The notes: generated from the letters alone by a model not told the origin. DNA of 64,000 nt from Mycobacterium kansasii ATCC 12478 (GCF_000157895.3 NC_022663.1:930001-994000), one strand, 5' to 3'. Counted from the stretch's first letter, positions 16,245-24,653 are shown. Program-made: numbers and translations.

Positions 16245-17225
16245 TCAGCGGCGAAACTCCAGCACGTCGCGCAACAGTCGTCGCGGTGTGGGCGGGGGAA
16301 TCTCGCCGGCAGGTGCTACACCGACCCGGATCAACACCTGAGGTACCGCCGGGCTGCCGACGAGATCGCCGACGATGGCGCGGCTGGCTGCTATCTCGGT
16401 GAGATGGGTGACCGGACAGGTCGCCAATCCGGCAAGGGTGCACTCCAGCAATACGGCCGACAGCGCCCGGCCGCAATCGAGTGCGTCGGCGCGCGTGTCG
16501 CCGGGCGTCGACAGCACCACGATTCTGGCTTGATCCGGCCTGCTGGCCGAACTGCGCTCGCTGTGCCAGTCAGTGGGGAACCGGCGATTCACAGCCACCG
16601 CCCGAGCCGCCGACCCGGACGCCAGCGCGCTTTCGGGTATCCCTTCAGATTCCCTGGAAGGCGCTGTCCACCAAGCTAATTCATGATGGTATGAGTCGTC
16701 GTAGCGGCGCAGGGCCTCGGTGAGCCGGGACGCCTCGGCGAGTCGGGGCCGCGCCTCGTCGGCCAATACCGCGAGCTCGATCCCGTCGTTTTCGAAGGAG
16801 CTGCGCAGCACGGATTCCAATGACGCCCATTCGCTTGGCGCCCGGAATGGACGCCGGTCGGTTCGGCGACGCAATATCGCGTCGGCCCGGTCACGCCGGG
16901 GTTGGGTGACATAGTCCATCGGGGCGAAGTCGATCGAGGCCAGGTGGTCCAGATCGTTGGGGTTGGGAAAAAGGTCGACAGCCGCGTTCCACCCGGCGGC
17001 GGCCATGGCGACCTGAAAGTGATCGAGCAGGGCGCCGCAACTGATCACCGCTTCGCGACCCGAGCTGTCTGCCGAGGTCACCAATCGGTGCGGGTCGAGG
17101 AACAAATCGACGGCCGTGCTGTCCGCCAACCACCGCCACGGCTGGCTGTTGTGCAGTGAAGGAGCATGGCACGCCAACTCCACGGCCTTCGTGATTACCC
17201 CGGTGTCGACCATCGCTTGGGTCAT
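16245..17225 (-). CDS. acg: Acg (Rv2032-like) nitroreductase-fold protein (paralogue 2)
   Basis: A 326-residue protein closest of the three paralogues to M. tuberculosis Acg/Rv2032. It has ACHAPSLHNSQPWRW at residues 18-32, the ILRRRTDRRPF motif, and the C-terminal PPPTPRRLLRDVLEF. The family binds FMN in a closed pocket and is proposed to store flavin or act in redox stress during dormancy. The start at 17225 fits the Rv2032 N-terminus; an ATG at 17213 is possible. It is divergent from the acyl-CoA ligase operon, with DosR boxes facing both ways in the 313-bp intergenic region. Its stop lies about 50 bp upstream of the DosR box of the 104-aa gene. Confidence 0.95.
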   Translation of the reverse strand: MTQAMVDTGVITKAVELACHAPSLHNSQPWRWLADSTAVDLFLDPHRLVTSADSSGREAVISCGALLDHFQVAMAAAGWNAAVDLFPNPNDLDHLASIDFAPMDYVTQPRRDRADAILRRRTDRRPFRAPSEWASLESVLRSSFENDGIELAVLADEARPRLAEASRLTEALRRYDDSYHHELAWWTAPSRESEGIPESALASGSAARAVAVNRRFPTDWHSERSSASRPDQARIVVLSTPGDTRADALDCGRALSAVLLECTLAGLATCPVTHLTEIAASRAIVGDLVGSPAVPQVLIRVGVAPAGEIPPPTPRRLLRDVLEFRR

Positions 17226-17283
17226 CGCATTCACCTGCCTTGTGATCTGACTTCGACTTTCGTCGCAGCCGAGAGCCGACGCC

Positions 17284-17320
17284 AGAGTCCTTGGTCCCCG
17301 GCGCGGCGGGCATTGGGCCT
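17284..17320 (-). promoter_or_regulatory. Tandem DosR boxes upstream of acg
   Basis: Minus-strand 14-mers GGGACCAAGGACTC (17285-17298) and AGGCCCAATGCCCG (17307-17320) have centres 22 bp apart and lie 60-95 bp upstream of the acg start. The distal box runs directly into the 10-bp repeat array at 17321. Confidence 0.68.
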
Positions 17321-17360
17321 TGAAGGGCCTTGAAGGGCCTTGAAGGGCCTTGAAGGGCCG
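17321..17360. repeat. 10-bp tandem repeat in divergent DosR promoter (4 copies)
   Basis: TGAAGGGCCT is repeated four times (last copy ends in G), and a degenerate CATTGGGCCT precedes it at 17311. The period is close to one helical turn, so every copy presents GGGCC on the same DNA face. It lies between the acg boxes and those of the acyl-CoA ligase operon. It may be a slippage repeat or an array of weak DosR half-sites. Confidence 0.93.
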
Positions 17361-17405
17361 GCACCGCCCTTCCGGGCCAACTCCCCTGCCCGCCGAGTTC
17401 GATTC

Positions 17406-17465
17406 GAAGGGACAACCGGCAGTGGACTTGATGACTTTCTTCTCTATCGGGTGGCCAGTCCCGGG
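17406..17465 (+). promoter_or_regulatory. DosR boxes upstream of the ligase-dehydrogenase-ACP operon
   Basis: Plus-strand candidates are GGGACAACCGGCAG (17409-17422) and GGGTGGCCAGTCCC (17449-17462). They have opposite strong halves and centres 40 bp apart, roughly four helical turns. They lie 75-130 bp upstream of the ATG at 17539. Confidence 0.63.
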
Positions 17466-17538
17466 AAAACGATGAAAACGATGAATAGGCCACGGCTTCG
17501 CGCTGGGCATTAGCCGTGTCGAATCGTTAGGACCATTG

Positions 17539-19356
17539 ATGGATGTCATTCACAAGACGCCCCACGACTACCGCGTTCCCCCCAATCTCAGCGACTACGA
17601 GCAGGCACGCGCCCAGTTCAGGTGGTCCGATGTGCCGGCGCTGTGTGAGGGCATGGGGGAAAACAGATGCAACATCGGCTACGCCGCCCTGGACAGACAC
17701 GTCCAGGACGCGGCCGGCCCGGCCGCAACGCATACCGCATTGCGGTTCGTCACCGACAAAAGCTGGGACGGCGCGATGTCCACGCGGGATCTCAGCTATG
17801 CGGAGCTGAGCCGGCTTGCGGCGCGATTCACCGGCGTGTTGCGCGCGCTGGGCATCAACAAGGGCTACCGCGTGTTCACGATCATGGGCCGCATCCCCGA
17901 GCTCTACATCACGATGCTGGGCGCGCTGCGCAACGGCAGTGTCGTGTCGCCGTTGTTCTCGGCTTTCGGCCCCGAGCCGATCGCCACCCGAGTCGAAATC
18001 GGGCAAGCCGACGTGCTGGTGACCACGAAGGCGATCTACCAGCGCAAGATCGCCAAGATCCGCGACCGGTTGACGTCGGTGCGGCATGTCCTCGTGGTGG
18101 ACGACGACAAGTCGGGCGAGCAGCTGCCGGGAACGCTCAACTTCTGGGACTGGATGACCGCGGCCGACGAGAACACGCCGGTCGAGCCGACCACCGCCGA
18201 CGACCCGGCCCTACTGCACTTCACCAGTGGCACCACGGGCACCCCCAAGGGCGCCATCCATGTCCACGGCGCCGTCGCGATGCACTATGTCACCGGCCGC
18301 TACGCACTCGATCTTCATCCCGACGACATCTATTGGTGCACAGCCGATCCCGGATGGGTCACCGGAACGTCGTACGGCATCATCAGTCCCCTGCTGCACG
18401 GCGTGACGTCGGTTGTCGACGAAGCGGAGTTCGACGCCGAACGGTGGTACCGGATACTGCAGGACCAAAGTGTCTCGGTCTGGTACACCGCACCGACCGG
18501 CATCAGGATGCTGATCAAGGCGGGGGCCGAACTTGCGGGGCACTATCGCTTCCCCCAGCTGCGGTTCATCGCCAGTGTGGGCGAACCACTCAATCCCGAA
18601 GCGGTCTGGTGGGGAAAACGGGTGCTGGGCTTACCGATTCACGACAATTGGTGGCAAACCGAAACCGGTGGGATCATGATCGCCAACACGCCGGCGTTCG
18701 ACATCAAGCCCGGCTCGATGGGCCGGCCGTTACCTGGGGTGGACGCCTACATCGTGCACCAGAACGACGACGGCAGCACGTCGGTGATCGAGGAGCCGGA
18801 CGTGGAGGGTGAGCTGGCCCTCAAGCCGGGCTGGCCGTCGATGTTCCGCGGCTATCTGCACGCCGAGGACCGGTATCGAAAGTGCTTCAGCGACGGGCTT
18901 TATCTCACCGGCGATCTGGCGAAGAAGGACGCCGACGGCTACTTCTGGTTCGTCGGCCGCAAGGACGACGTGATCAAATCCGCCGGCCATCTGATCGGGC
19001 CGTTCGAGGTGGAAAGCGCGCTGACCGACCATCCGGCGGTGGCCGAGGCGGCCGTCATCGGCAAGCCGGATCCGACCGTCGGCTCGGTCATCAAAGCCTT
19101 TGTCACCCTCAAGGACGGTTTCGTCGCCGACGACGACCTGCGCCTGCAGCTGCTCGGACACGCCCGCAAGCGGCTCGGAGCTGCCGTGGCGCCCAAGGAG
19201 ATTCAGTTCGTCGATGCGTTGCCGCACACCAGCAGCGGCAAGATCATGCGGCGGCTGCTGAAGGCCCGCGAACTCGGGCTACCCGAAGGCGATACGTCGA
19301 CCGTGGAGAACTTGACCGCTCCTCAGCAACAGGAGCCCCAGGAGGTGTCGCAGTGA
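17539..19356 (+). CDS. AMP-forming acyl-/acetyl-CoA synthetase (AcsA-like)
   Basis: A 605-residue ANL-superfamily ligase that would adenylate a short carboxylic acid and form its CoA thioester. Motifs are HFTSGTTGTPKGAI (P-loop), NWWQTETGG (A5), YLTGDLAKKD (A7) and the catalytic lysine region SSGKIMRR near the C-terminus. Overall it resembles Bacillus-type acetyl-CoA synthetases. A TTG immediately precedes the ATG; I take the ATG, with AGGA eight bases upstream. It is the first gene of a tight operon with E1alpha, E1beta, E2 and ACP genes; its stop overlaps the E1alpha GTG (GTGA). DosR boxes lie upstream. Acetate or another short acid as substrate is inference. Confidence 0.9.
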   Translation: MDVIHKTPHDYRVPPNLSDYEQARAQFRWSDVPALCEGMGENRCNIGYAALDRHVQDAAGPAATHTALRFVTDKSWDGAMSTRDLSYAELSRLAARFTGVLRALGINKGYRVFTIMGRIPELYITMLGALRNGSVVSPLFSAFGPEPIATRVEIGQADVLVTTKAIYQRKIAKIRDRLTSVRHVLVVDDDKSGEQLPGTLNFWDWMTAADENTPVEPTTADDPALLHFTSGTTGTPKGAIHVHGAVAMHYVTGRYALDLHPDDIYWCTADPGWVTGTSYGIISPLLHGVTSVVDEAEFDAERWYRILQDQSVSVWYTAPTGIRMLIKAGAELAGHYRFPQLRFIASVGEPLNPEAVWWGKRVLGLPIHDNWWQTETGGIMIANTPAFDIKPGSMGRPLPGVDAYIVHQNDDGSTSVIEEPDVEGELALKPGWPSMFRGYLHAEDRYRKCFSDGLYLTGDLAKKDADGYFWFVGRKDDVIKSAGHLIGPFEVESALTDHPAVAEAAVIGKPDPTVGSVIKAFVTLKDGFVADDDLRLQLLGHARKRLGAAVAPKEIQFVDALPHTSSGKIMRRLLKARELGLPEGDTSTVENLTAPQQQEPQEVSQ

Positions 19357-20360
19357 CCGATACGAAGCTGGCGCAGGAACTGCTGGCGGATATGGTCCGG
19401 GTGCGCCGGATGGAAGAAAAATGCGCAGAACTCTACAGCGCGGCCAAGATTCGGGGGTTCCTGCATCTCTACGTCGGCGAGGAGGCCGTGGCCGCCGGTT
19501 CCCTGCGCGCCCTGGCCGAGGACGACGCGGTGGTGGCGACCTACCGCGAACATGCGCACGCGCTGCTGCGCGGTATCCCGATGACCTCGATCATGGCCGA
19601 GATGTTCGGCAAGCAGGAGGGCTGCTCGCGCGGCCGCGGCGGGTCGATGCACCTGTTCGACAAGTCCAGGCGGTTCTACGGCGGCAACGCGATTGTGGCC
19701 GGCGGCCTGCCGCTGGCGGTGGGTGTCGCGCTCGCCGACGCGATGCTGAAGCGAAACCGCGTGACAGCATGCTATTTCGGCGACGGCGCGGTCGCCGAGG
19801 GCGCCTTTCACGAGTCGTTGAACATGGCGGCGCTGTGGAACCTGCCGGTGTTGTTCCTGTGCGAGAACAACCTTTACGCCATGGGTACCGCACTGGACCG
19901 GGCGCAGTCGCAGACCGACCTCACCGTCAAGGCGGCGTCGTATAAGGTTCCGACGCTGGCCGTGGACGGGATGGACGTCGAGGCGTGCCTCAACGCCACG
20001 CAACAGGGTGTCGACCACGTCCGCAACACCGGCGGCCCGTTCTTCATCGAGTTCCGTACCTACCGGTTCCGCGCGCATTCGATGTTCGACCCGGAACTGT
20101 ACCGCGACAAGGCCGAAGTCCAGCGTTGGCGCGAGCGCGACCCGATCCGGCTATTCACCGAACAGTGCCTGGACAGCGGCACTCTCACCGACGACGACGT
20201 GCGCGAGATCGAGGATGCGGCGGCCGCCGAGATCGAGGCCGCGGTGGCCTACGCCGAAGCCGGGACGTGGGAAGACCCGGCCGACCTCGCGCGTGATGTG
20301 CTGACGCCGGTCGGGGAGAGCACCGCGGCCGACGAATCGACTTGGGAGCCGACGCGATGA
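19353..20360 (+). CDS. 2-oxoacid (pyruvate-type) dehydrogenase E1 alpha subunit
   Basis: A 335-residue thiamine-diphosphate enzyme subunit that decarboxylates a 2-oxoacid and hands the acyl group to lipoyl-E2. The TPP motif is clear: GDGAVAEGAFHESLNMAALWN followed by LFLCENNLYAMGT. RGRGGSMHLFD and the phosphorylation-loop-like TYRFRAHSMFDPE also fit PDH/acetoin-dehydrogenase E1alpha. The start is a GTG overlapping the upstream stop, with GGAGG six bases before it. It overlaps E1beta by ATGA. Substrate is unresolved: pyruvate, acetoin or a branched-chain 2-oxoacid. Confidence 0.93.
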   Translation: MTDTKLAQELLADMVRVRRMEEKCAELYSAAKIRGFLHLYVGEEAVAAGSLRALAEDDAVVATYREHAHALLRGIPMTSIMAEMFGKQEGCSRGRGGSMHLFDKSRRFYGGNAIVAGGLPLAVGVALADAMLKRNRVTACYFGDGAVAEGAFHESLNMAALWNLPVLFLCENNLYAMGTALDRAQSQTDLTVKAASYKVPTLAVDGMDVEACLNATQQGVDHVRNTGGPFFIEFRTYRFRAHSMFDPELYRDKAEVQRWRERDPIRLFTEQCLDSGTLTDDDVREIEDAAAAEIEAAVAYAEAGTWEDPADLARDVLTPVGESTAADESTWEPTR

Positions 20361-21334
20361 AGACCAGCTACCGAACCGCGGTTCACGACGGCATTCGCGA
20401 CGCCTTGAGCAACGACCCGCACGTCGTGCTGATGGGCGAAGACGTCGGACGCTACGGCGGAACGTACGCCGCGTCCAAGGGCCTGCTGGAGGAATTCGGC
20501 CCGGACCGGGTGCGCGACACCCCGCTGTCCGAGCTGGGTTTCGTCGGTATCGGAATCGGCGCGGCCCTCAACGGATTACGCCCGATCGTCGAAGTCATGA
20601 CGGTGAACTTCAGCCTGCTGGCGCTGGACCAGATCGTCAATACCGCTGCGGCGCTGCGACACATGTCCGGCGGGCAGTTCTCGGTGCCGATCGTCGTGCG
20701 GATGGCGACCGGAGCCGGGCGTCAACTCGCCGCTCAGCACTCCCATAGCCTCGAGCCGTGGTACGCCCACATTCCGGGCATCAAGGTGGTGGCTCCGGCA
20801 ACCATCGAGGACGCCTATGGCATGCTGGCCCCCGCGTTGGCCGACCCCGACCCGGTGATCATTTTCGAGCACGTTCAGCTCTACAACACCTCGGCCGACG
20901 TCGAGGCGCTCAAACCGACCGATATCTGCCGGGCGGCGGTGCGCCGCAGCGGCGCCGACGTAACGCTGATCGCCTACGGGGGCTGTCTGGGCAAGGCGCT
21001 CGACGCGGCCAACGAGCTGTCACTGGCCGGAATCGACTGCGAAGTCATCGATCTGCGGGTGCTGCGGCCGCTGGACACCGACACCATCCTGGAATCGGTC
21101 CGCAAGACACACCGCGCGGTGGTGATCGACGAGGCGTGGCGCAGTGGCAGTTTGGCGGGAGAAATCTCGGCGCAAATCATGGAGGGCGCGTTCTACGACC
21201 TCGATGCACCGGTGGGCCGGGTCTGCAGCGCAGAGGTTCCGATTCCGTATGCCAAACACTTGGAGGAGGCGGCGCTGCCGCAGCCCGCCAAGATCGTCGC
21301 CGCCGTGCGCGACATGTTCGGTGACCAATCATGA
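20357..21334 (+). CDS. 2-oxoacid (pyruvate-type) dehydrogenase E1 beta subunit
   Basis: A 325-residue transketolase-like beta subunit pairing with E1alpha to complete the TPP site. Features are MGEDVGRYGGTYAASKGL near the N-terminus, DTPLSELGFVGIGIGAAL (acidic residue contacting TPP), and the C-terminal transketolase domain with EVIDLRVLRPLDTDTI. The start ATG overlaps the E1alpha stop and the gene ends with ATGA overlap into E2, so stoichiometric expression is likely. Confidence 0.93.
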   Translation: MKTSYRTAVHDGIRDALSNDPHVVLMGEDVGRYGGTYAASKGLLEEFGPDRVRDTPLSELGFVGIGIGAALNGLRPIVEVMTVNFSLLALDQIVNTAAALRHMSGGQFSVPIVVRMATGAGRQLAAQHSHSLEPWYAHIPGIKVVAPATIEDAYGMLAPALADPDPVIIFEHVQLYNTSADVEALKPTDICRAAVRRSGADVTLIAYGGCLGKALDAANELSLAGIDCEVIDLRVLRPLDTDTILESVRKTHRAVVIDEAWRSGSLAGEISAQIMEGAFYDLDAPVGRVCSAEVPIPYAKHLEEAALPQPAKIVAAVRDMFGDQS

Positions 21335-22536
21335 TCGAGTTCACCATGCCCGCACTCGGCTCCGACATGGACGAGGGCACCCTGAATGAATGGCTGGTCA
21401 AACCCGGCGACAAGGTGACCCGCGGGCAGATCGTGGCGATCATCGAAACCACCAAGGCCGCAGTGGAAATCGAGTGCTGGCAGGAGGGCACGGTCAACGA
21501 GTTGCTGGTGCCGGTGGGCGAAACCGTCGAAGTGGGAACCCCGTTGGCGACGTTGCTGGAACCGGGTGAGCGCCCGGCGAAACAACCGCGCAAGCGGGTC
21601 CGGCCCCCGATCGCGGCCGCCGCAGCGCCGGCGCCGGCGCCCTCGCGTGCGGCGGCCCCGGCCGGCGTGGCACCTCCGGGACACCGTCGGTGGGTCTCCC
21701 CCGCCGCCCGCCGACTGGCGCAGACGCTGCACGTCGATCTCGACACCGTCACCGGCACCGGTCCGCAGGGAGCGGTCACCATCAACGACGTCGAGCATGC
21801 GGCGGCGGCCAAACCGGCCGAAAAGCCGTCGGCCAAGATCGCCACCAAACCGACCGCGGCCGACCGCGCCGCGCTGATGCGGAAATCCATTGCGGCGGCG
21901 ATGAGCCGGTCCAAGCGCGAGATTCCGCACTACTACCTTGCCGACGAAATCATCATGGAAAAGTCGCTGACCTGGCTGACCGCGCGAAACGCCCAGCGAT
22001 CCATCACCGAGCGGGTGCTGCCGGCCGTTTTGCTGTTGAAGGCCGTCGGCCTCGCAGCCCAACGGTACGGCGAGTTCAACGGTTTTTGGCGCGACGACGG
22101 GTTCCAGCCCGCAACGGGTGTTCATGTCGGCGTAGGGATTTCGCTGCGCGGCGGGGGGCTGGTCGCACCGGCCATCCACGACGTTCCCGACAAGAAGCTC
22201 GACGACTTGATGGGCGACCTCACCGACCTGGTGGCGCGGGCACGTTCCTTTTCGTTGCGGAGCTCGGAGATGTCGGACCCGACCATCACGGTGACCAACC
22301 TCGGCGACCAGGGCGTCGACACGGTCTTCGGGGTGATCTACCCACCGCAGGTCGCCATCGTCGGCTTCGGTAAGCCGAGCCAGCGGGTCTGCGTCATCGA
22401 CGGCGGCATTCGCGTCGTCACCACCGTGCAGGGCACCCTCGCCGCCGACCACCGGGCCAGCGACGGCCACCGCGGCGCCCTGTTCCTGAGCGCCATCAAT
22501 GAACTCCTCCAACAACCCGACCTCTTGGAAAAGTGA
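21331..22536 (+). CDS. Dihydrolipoamide acyltransferase (E2) component
   Basis: A 401-residue E2. A single lipoyl domain (1-78) has the modified lysine Lys42 in IETTKAAVEIE; an Ala/Pro-rich linker follows; a peripheral-subunit-binding domain lies at about 125-160 (SPAARRLAQTLHVDL, GTGPQGAVTINDV); then a catalytic domain with DHRASDGHRG (His and Asp of HxxxDG) near the C-terminus. It accepts the acyl group from E1 and transfers it to CoA, or conceivably to the ACP encoded next. No E3 (lipoamide dehydrogenase) gene is in the operon, so a housekeeping E3 must reoxidise the lipoyl arm unless the acceptor chemistry is different. Confidence 0.93.
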   Translation: MIEFTMPALGSDMDEGTLNEWLVKPGDKVTRGQIVAIIETTKAAVEIECWQEGTVNELLVPVGETVEVGTPLATLLEPGERPAKQPRKRVRPPIAAAAAPAPAPSRAAAPAGVAPPGHRRWVSPAARRLAQTLHVDLDTVTGTGPQGAVTINDVEHAAAAKPAEKPSAKIATKPTAADRAALMRKSIAAAMSRSKREIPHYYLADEIIMEKSLTWLTARNAQRSITERVLPAVLLLKAVGLAAQRYGEFNGFWRDDGFQPATGVHVGVGISLRGGGLVAPAIHDVPDKKLDDLMGDLTDLVARARSFSLRSSEMSDPTITVTNLGDQGVDTVFGVIYPPQVAIVGFGKPSQRVCVIDGGIRVVTTVQGTLAADHRASDGHRGALFLSAINELLQQPDLLEK

Positions 22537-22543
22537 TGCAGAC

Positions 22544-22801
22544 ATGACGACCCAACAGAACACCCGTGACGCGGTGCTGTCCGTATTGACCACCATCGCG
22601 CCTGAAGTCGACGCCGACGACATCCGCGACGACGTGCTGCTGCGCGATCAAGTTGACCTCGATTCGATGGACTGGCTGAACTTCCTTCTCGGGATCCACA
22701 AACGGATGCACGTCGACATTCCCGAGTCGGACTACGCGTCTCTTCGCACCCTCACCGACGTGGTGAACTACGTCGACAAGCACGCGGCCAAAACGGCTTG
22801 A
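22544..22801 (+). CDS. Acyl carrier protein
   Basis: An 85-residue acidic helical protein with a carrier-protein site LDSMDWLNFL, whose Ser in DSMDW would carry phosphopantetheine. It begins 7 nt after the E2 stop and ends the operon. An ACP directly behind an E1-E2 set is unusual for primary metabolism. It suggests that acyl groups made by the dehydrogenase or activated by the ligase are loaded onto a carrier for a dedicated pathway, perhaps with the ketosynthase-III-like pair at 1.6-3.6 kb (inference). The first in-frame ATG, further upstream, lies inside the E2 gene and lacks family similarity. Confidence 0.9.
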   Translation: MTTQQNTRDAVLSVLTTIAPEVDADDIRDDVLLRDQVDLDSMDWLNFLLGIHKRMHVDIPESDYASLRTLTDVVNYVDKHAAKTA

Positions 22802-22883
22802 ACGGGGTGGCCCGCCCGCCGCTTTGCGGGGCCGACTCCAATAGCCTCATGCATGTGATCGAACCGATGAGAGGGGTTGGCTG

Positions 22884-23315
22884 ATGTCGGGAACCGGTGA
22901 AGTGATCACCATCCTGCCCGTGAGCGAATGCTGGGAGCTGCTGAAAAGCGTGACCTTGGGGCGGCTGGTCACCAGCGTGGACGGCCGTCCGCAGATCTTC
23001 CCGGTGAACTTCGTTGTCCAGCGCCGCACCATCCTGTTCCGCACCGCGGAAGGCACCAAGCTGGTCAGCGCCGCGATGAACAACCAGGTGCTGTTCGAAG
23101 TCGACGATCACACTGCCGTCGAGGGCTGGAGCGTGATCATCCAGGGCAGGGCGCGCTCGCTTCGTAGCGACGAGGAGATCGAGGAGGCCGACCGCGCCCA
23201 GCTCTTGACCTGGATCGCAACCGAGAAAAAGCACTATGTGCGGATACTTCCGGACCTGGTGACCGGACGGCGGTTCCGGTTCGATCGGCCGAGCCCGTCG
23301 GAGCCGCTCGAGTGA
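22884..23315 (+). CDS. Pyridoxamine-5'-phosphate-oxidase-like flavin/F420-binding protein
   Basis: A 143-residue split-beta-barrel protein. The N-terminal LKSVTLGRLVTSVDGRPQIFPVNFVV and the following TAEGTKLVSAAMNNQVLFEVDD match mycobacterial PNPOx-like proteins such as the DosR-regulon member Rv3129. Likely binds FMN, F420 or haem; reaction unknown. A GAGAGGGG ribosome-binding site precedes the ATG. It lies 82 bp after the ACP gene on the same strand and could be on the same transcript; I see no convincing DosR box of its own. Confidence 0.83.
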   Translation: MSGTGEVITILPVSECWELLKSVTLGRLVTSVDGRPQIFPVNFVVQRRTILFRTAEGTKLVSAAMNNQVLFEVDDHTAVEGWSVIIQGRARSLRSDEEIEEADRAQLLTWIATEKKHYVRILPDLVTGRRFRFDRPSPSEPLE

Positions 23316-23406
23316 GCTCGGCATGTACAGCCGTCGCGCGCTGCGCCTGCCGATGCTGACACACCCCTAGGGGCGCAACATCTGACCGCCCGATTGAGGT
23401 GTCGCC

Positions 23407-23595
23407 ATGAACTCTTCCCGATTGCGGCCACGGACACGCATGTTCGCCCGCGTGCTCGGCCCGTTTCTTGCGATCGTCGGCGCAGCGGTGGTGGCGCGTG
23501 CACCGCAGATGTCAACACTGCTTTCCGAATTCGAGGCGGTGTGGGCCGGGGTGCAGCCACACTCCACTTCCGCCGATTCGCCGGATACGGGATAG
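23407..23595 (+). pseudogene. Truncated small membrane protein
   Basis: A 62-codon frame with a ribosome-binding site (GAGGTG) and an N-terminus like longer mycobacterial membrane proteins that I recall: LGPFLAIVGAAVVARAPQM is one transmembrane helix followed by MSTLLSEFEA. In relatives more helices follow; here the frame runs into VWAGVQPHSTSADSPDTG and stops. I read it as the start of a gene whose rest was deleted, possibly when the adjacent repeat array formed. A functional one-helix peptide is possible. Confidence 0.5.
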
Positions 23596-23620
23596 CCAGG
23601 GCATTCAGTCTTGGTTCACG

Positions 23621-23820
23621 GCGTCGCGCGTGCGCTGACGGCGTCGAGCGTGCGTTCATGGCGTCGACTGTGCGCTGACGGCGGCGAGCGTGCGTTCATG
23701 GCGTCGAGCGTGCACTGGTGGCGTCGACTGTGCGCTGACGGCGGCGACTGTGCGCTGACGGCGTCGACTGTGCGTTCATGGCGTCGAGCGTGCACTGGTG
23801 GCGTCGAACGTGCGCTCAGG
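23621..23820. repeat. Tandem repeat: ten 20-bp units
   Basis: Ten perfectly registered 20-bp units with consensus close to GCGTCGASYGTGCGCTGACG. The first ten bases vary little (GCGTCGAGCG, GCGTCGACTG, GCGGCGAGCG). The second halves are of a few types: TGCGCTGACG, TGCGTTCATG, TGCACTGGTG, and a terminal TGCGCTCAGG. Since 20 is not a multiple of 3, no frame is periodic, so it is non-coding. There are no unique spacers, so it is not CRISPR. It sits between the truncated membrane gene and the 3' end of the hydrogenase operon and should behave as a VNTR. Confidence 0.95.
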
Positions 23821-24143
23821 GCGGGCCAATCGCGATATTCCCGCCGTACGCACACAATCGAAGCCGTCACCGCACACTCGACACGGCGCATTGCAGTCGA
23901 CCCGGTGAGCACGTGATTCCCAGAACACCTGCCATTACAAGAAGTTTGAGCGACGATGCGTGCCCCCGTCCCGAAGACAGACGCCCGGCTGTGCGTGCAC
24001 ACCCAGGCCCGCGCCCGCGGACATCGAAGACGAGCAGCCTTTTGACCTCGCGCAAGCATCCGATCGCCAAACAGATGACCTACGGGATGACCGAGACACA
24101 GCGTCCCGGAAGCGACCTGGAAGCCGTTGTCAGACACCCTCGC
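23821..24143. other. Gene-free spacer after the tandem repeat
   Basis: About 320 bp between the repeat array and the stop of the hydrogenase maturation protease. Open frames exist on both strands but have no family similarity, no good starts, and one runs through the repeats. I see no terminator hairpin or RNA gene. Confidence 0.5.
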
Positions 24144-24653
24144 CTACTCGTATCCCTGATGTGACCAGTCGCGGTCTCGCCGGGCAGCAACCGGGACTAC
24201 CTCCGCGGCCAGATCCACCGCCATGCTGACCGCCGCCGGTACCGCAGCTGCCACCTGCGGTGTCAAACCCACGCCGTGACCGGTATCGGCCGCTTCGACG
24301 GAGACCACCTCCAGCCTGTCGGGCACCCGGGCAAGGGCCTGCCCCAGTGCGTATGCGGCGGCGACGTCGACGCGATGCGAACTCACCCCGTCCGTTGCGG
24401 TGACCAGATCGCCGAGCGCACAACGGGTTACCCGGCCCGGCATGGGCGGCGTCGCGACCACGGCGTCGATCACGACGGCCAGGCGGGCGCCCGACCACGC
24501 CTCGACCAGACCCATGGGCTCGACAACGTCGGTCACCACCCGGATATCGGGCAAGCCGAGTTCGTCGAGCGCGGCGGCGGCGACAATGCCCACGCCGTCA
24601 TCGCGACGGTAGCGATTGCCCAGCCCGATGACGACAACCGGGCCCGCGGTCAT
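24144..24653 (-). CDS. Hydrogenase maturation endopeptidase (HycI/HoxW type)
   Basis: A 169-residue protease that removes the C-terminal peptide of the [NiFe]-hydrogenase large subunit after nickel insertion. The signature VIGLGNRYRRDDGVG contains the first Asp metal ligand; DVVEPMGLVE, VVIDAV and SSHRVDV supply further conserved positions, including the His. The start ATG overlaps the stop of the large-subunit gene (ATGA), placing it last in the hydrogenase operon. No hypA-F genes are in the window, so other maturation factors must be elsewhere. Confidence 0.92.
   Translation of the reverse strand: MTAGPVVVIGLGNRYRRDDGVGIVAAAALDELGLPDIRVVTDVVEPMGLVEAWSGARLAVVIDAVVATPPMPGRVTRCALGDLVTATDGVSSHRVDVAAAYALGQALARVPDRLEVVSVEAADTGHGVGLTPQVAAAVPAAVSMAVDLAAEVVPVAARRDRDWSHQGYE

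Noticed and set aside
23364..23373. CCCCTAGGGG palindrome before the truncated membrane gene
   Set aside because: Ten bases is too short in a 67 percent-type GC genome to support an operator call without other evidence.
23621..23820. CRISPR array
   Set aside because: Units are contiguous with no unique spacers, no dyad in the unit and no cas genes nearby.
23616..24137. 173-codon minus-strand frame through the tandem repeats
   Set aside because: The 20-bp repeat has no codon periodicity, the peptide is Arg/Ser-rich noise, and no start signal is present, although it begins 6 bp after the hydrogenase protease gene.
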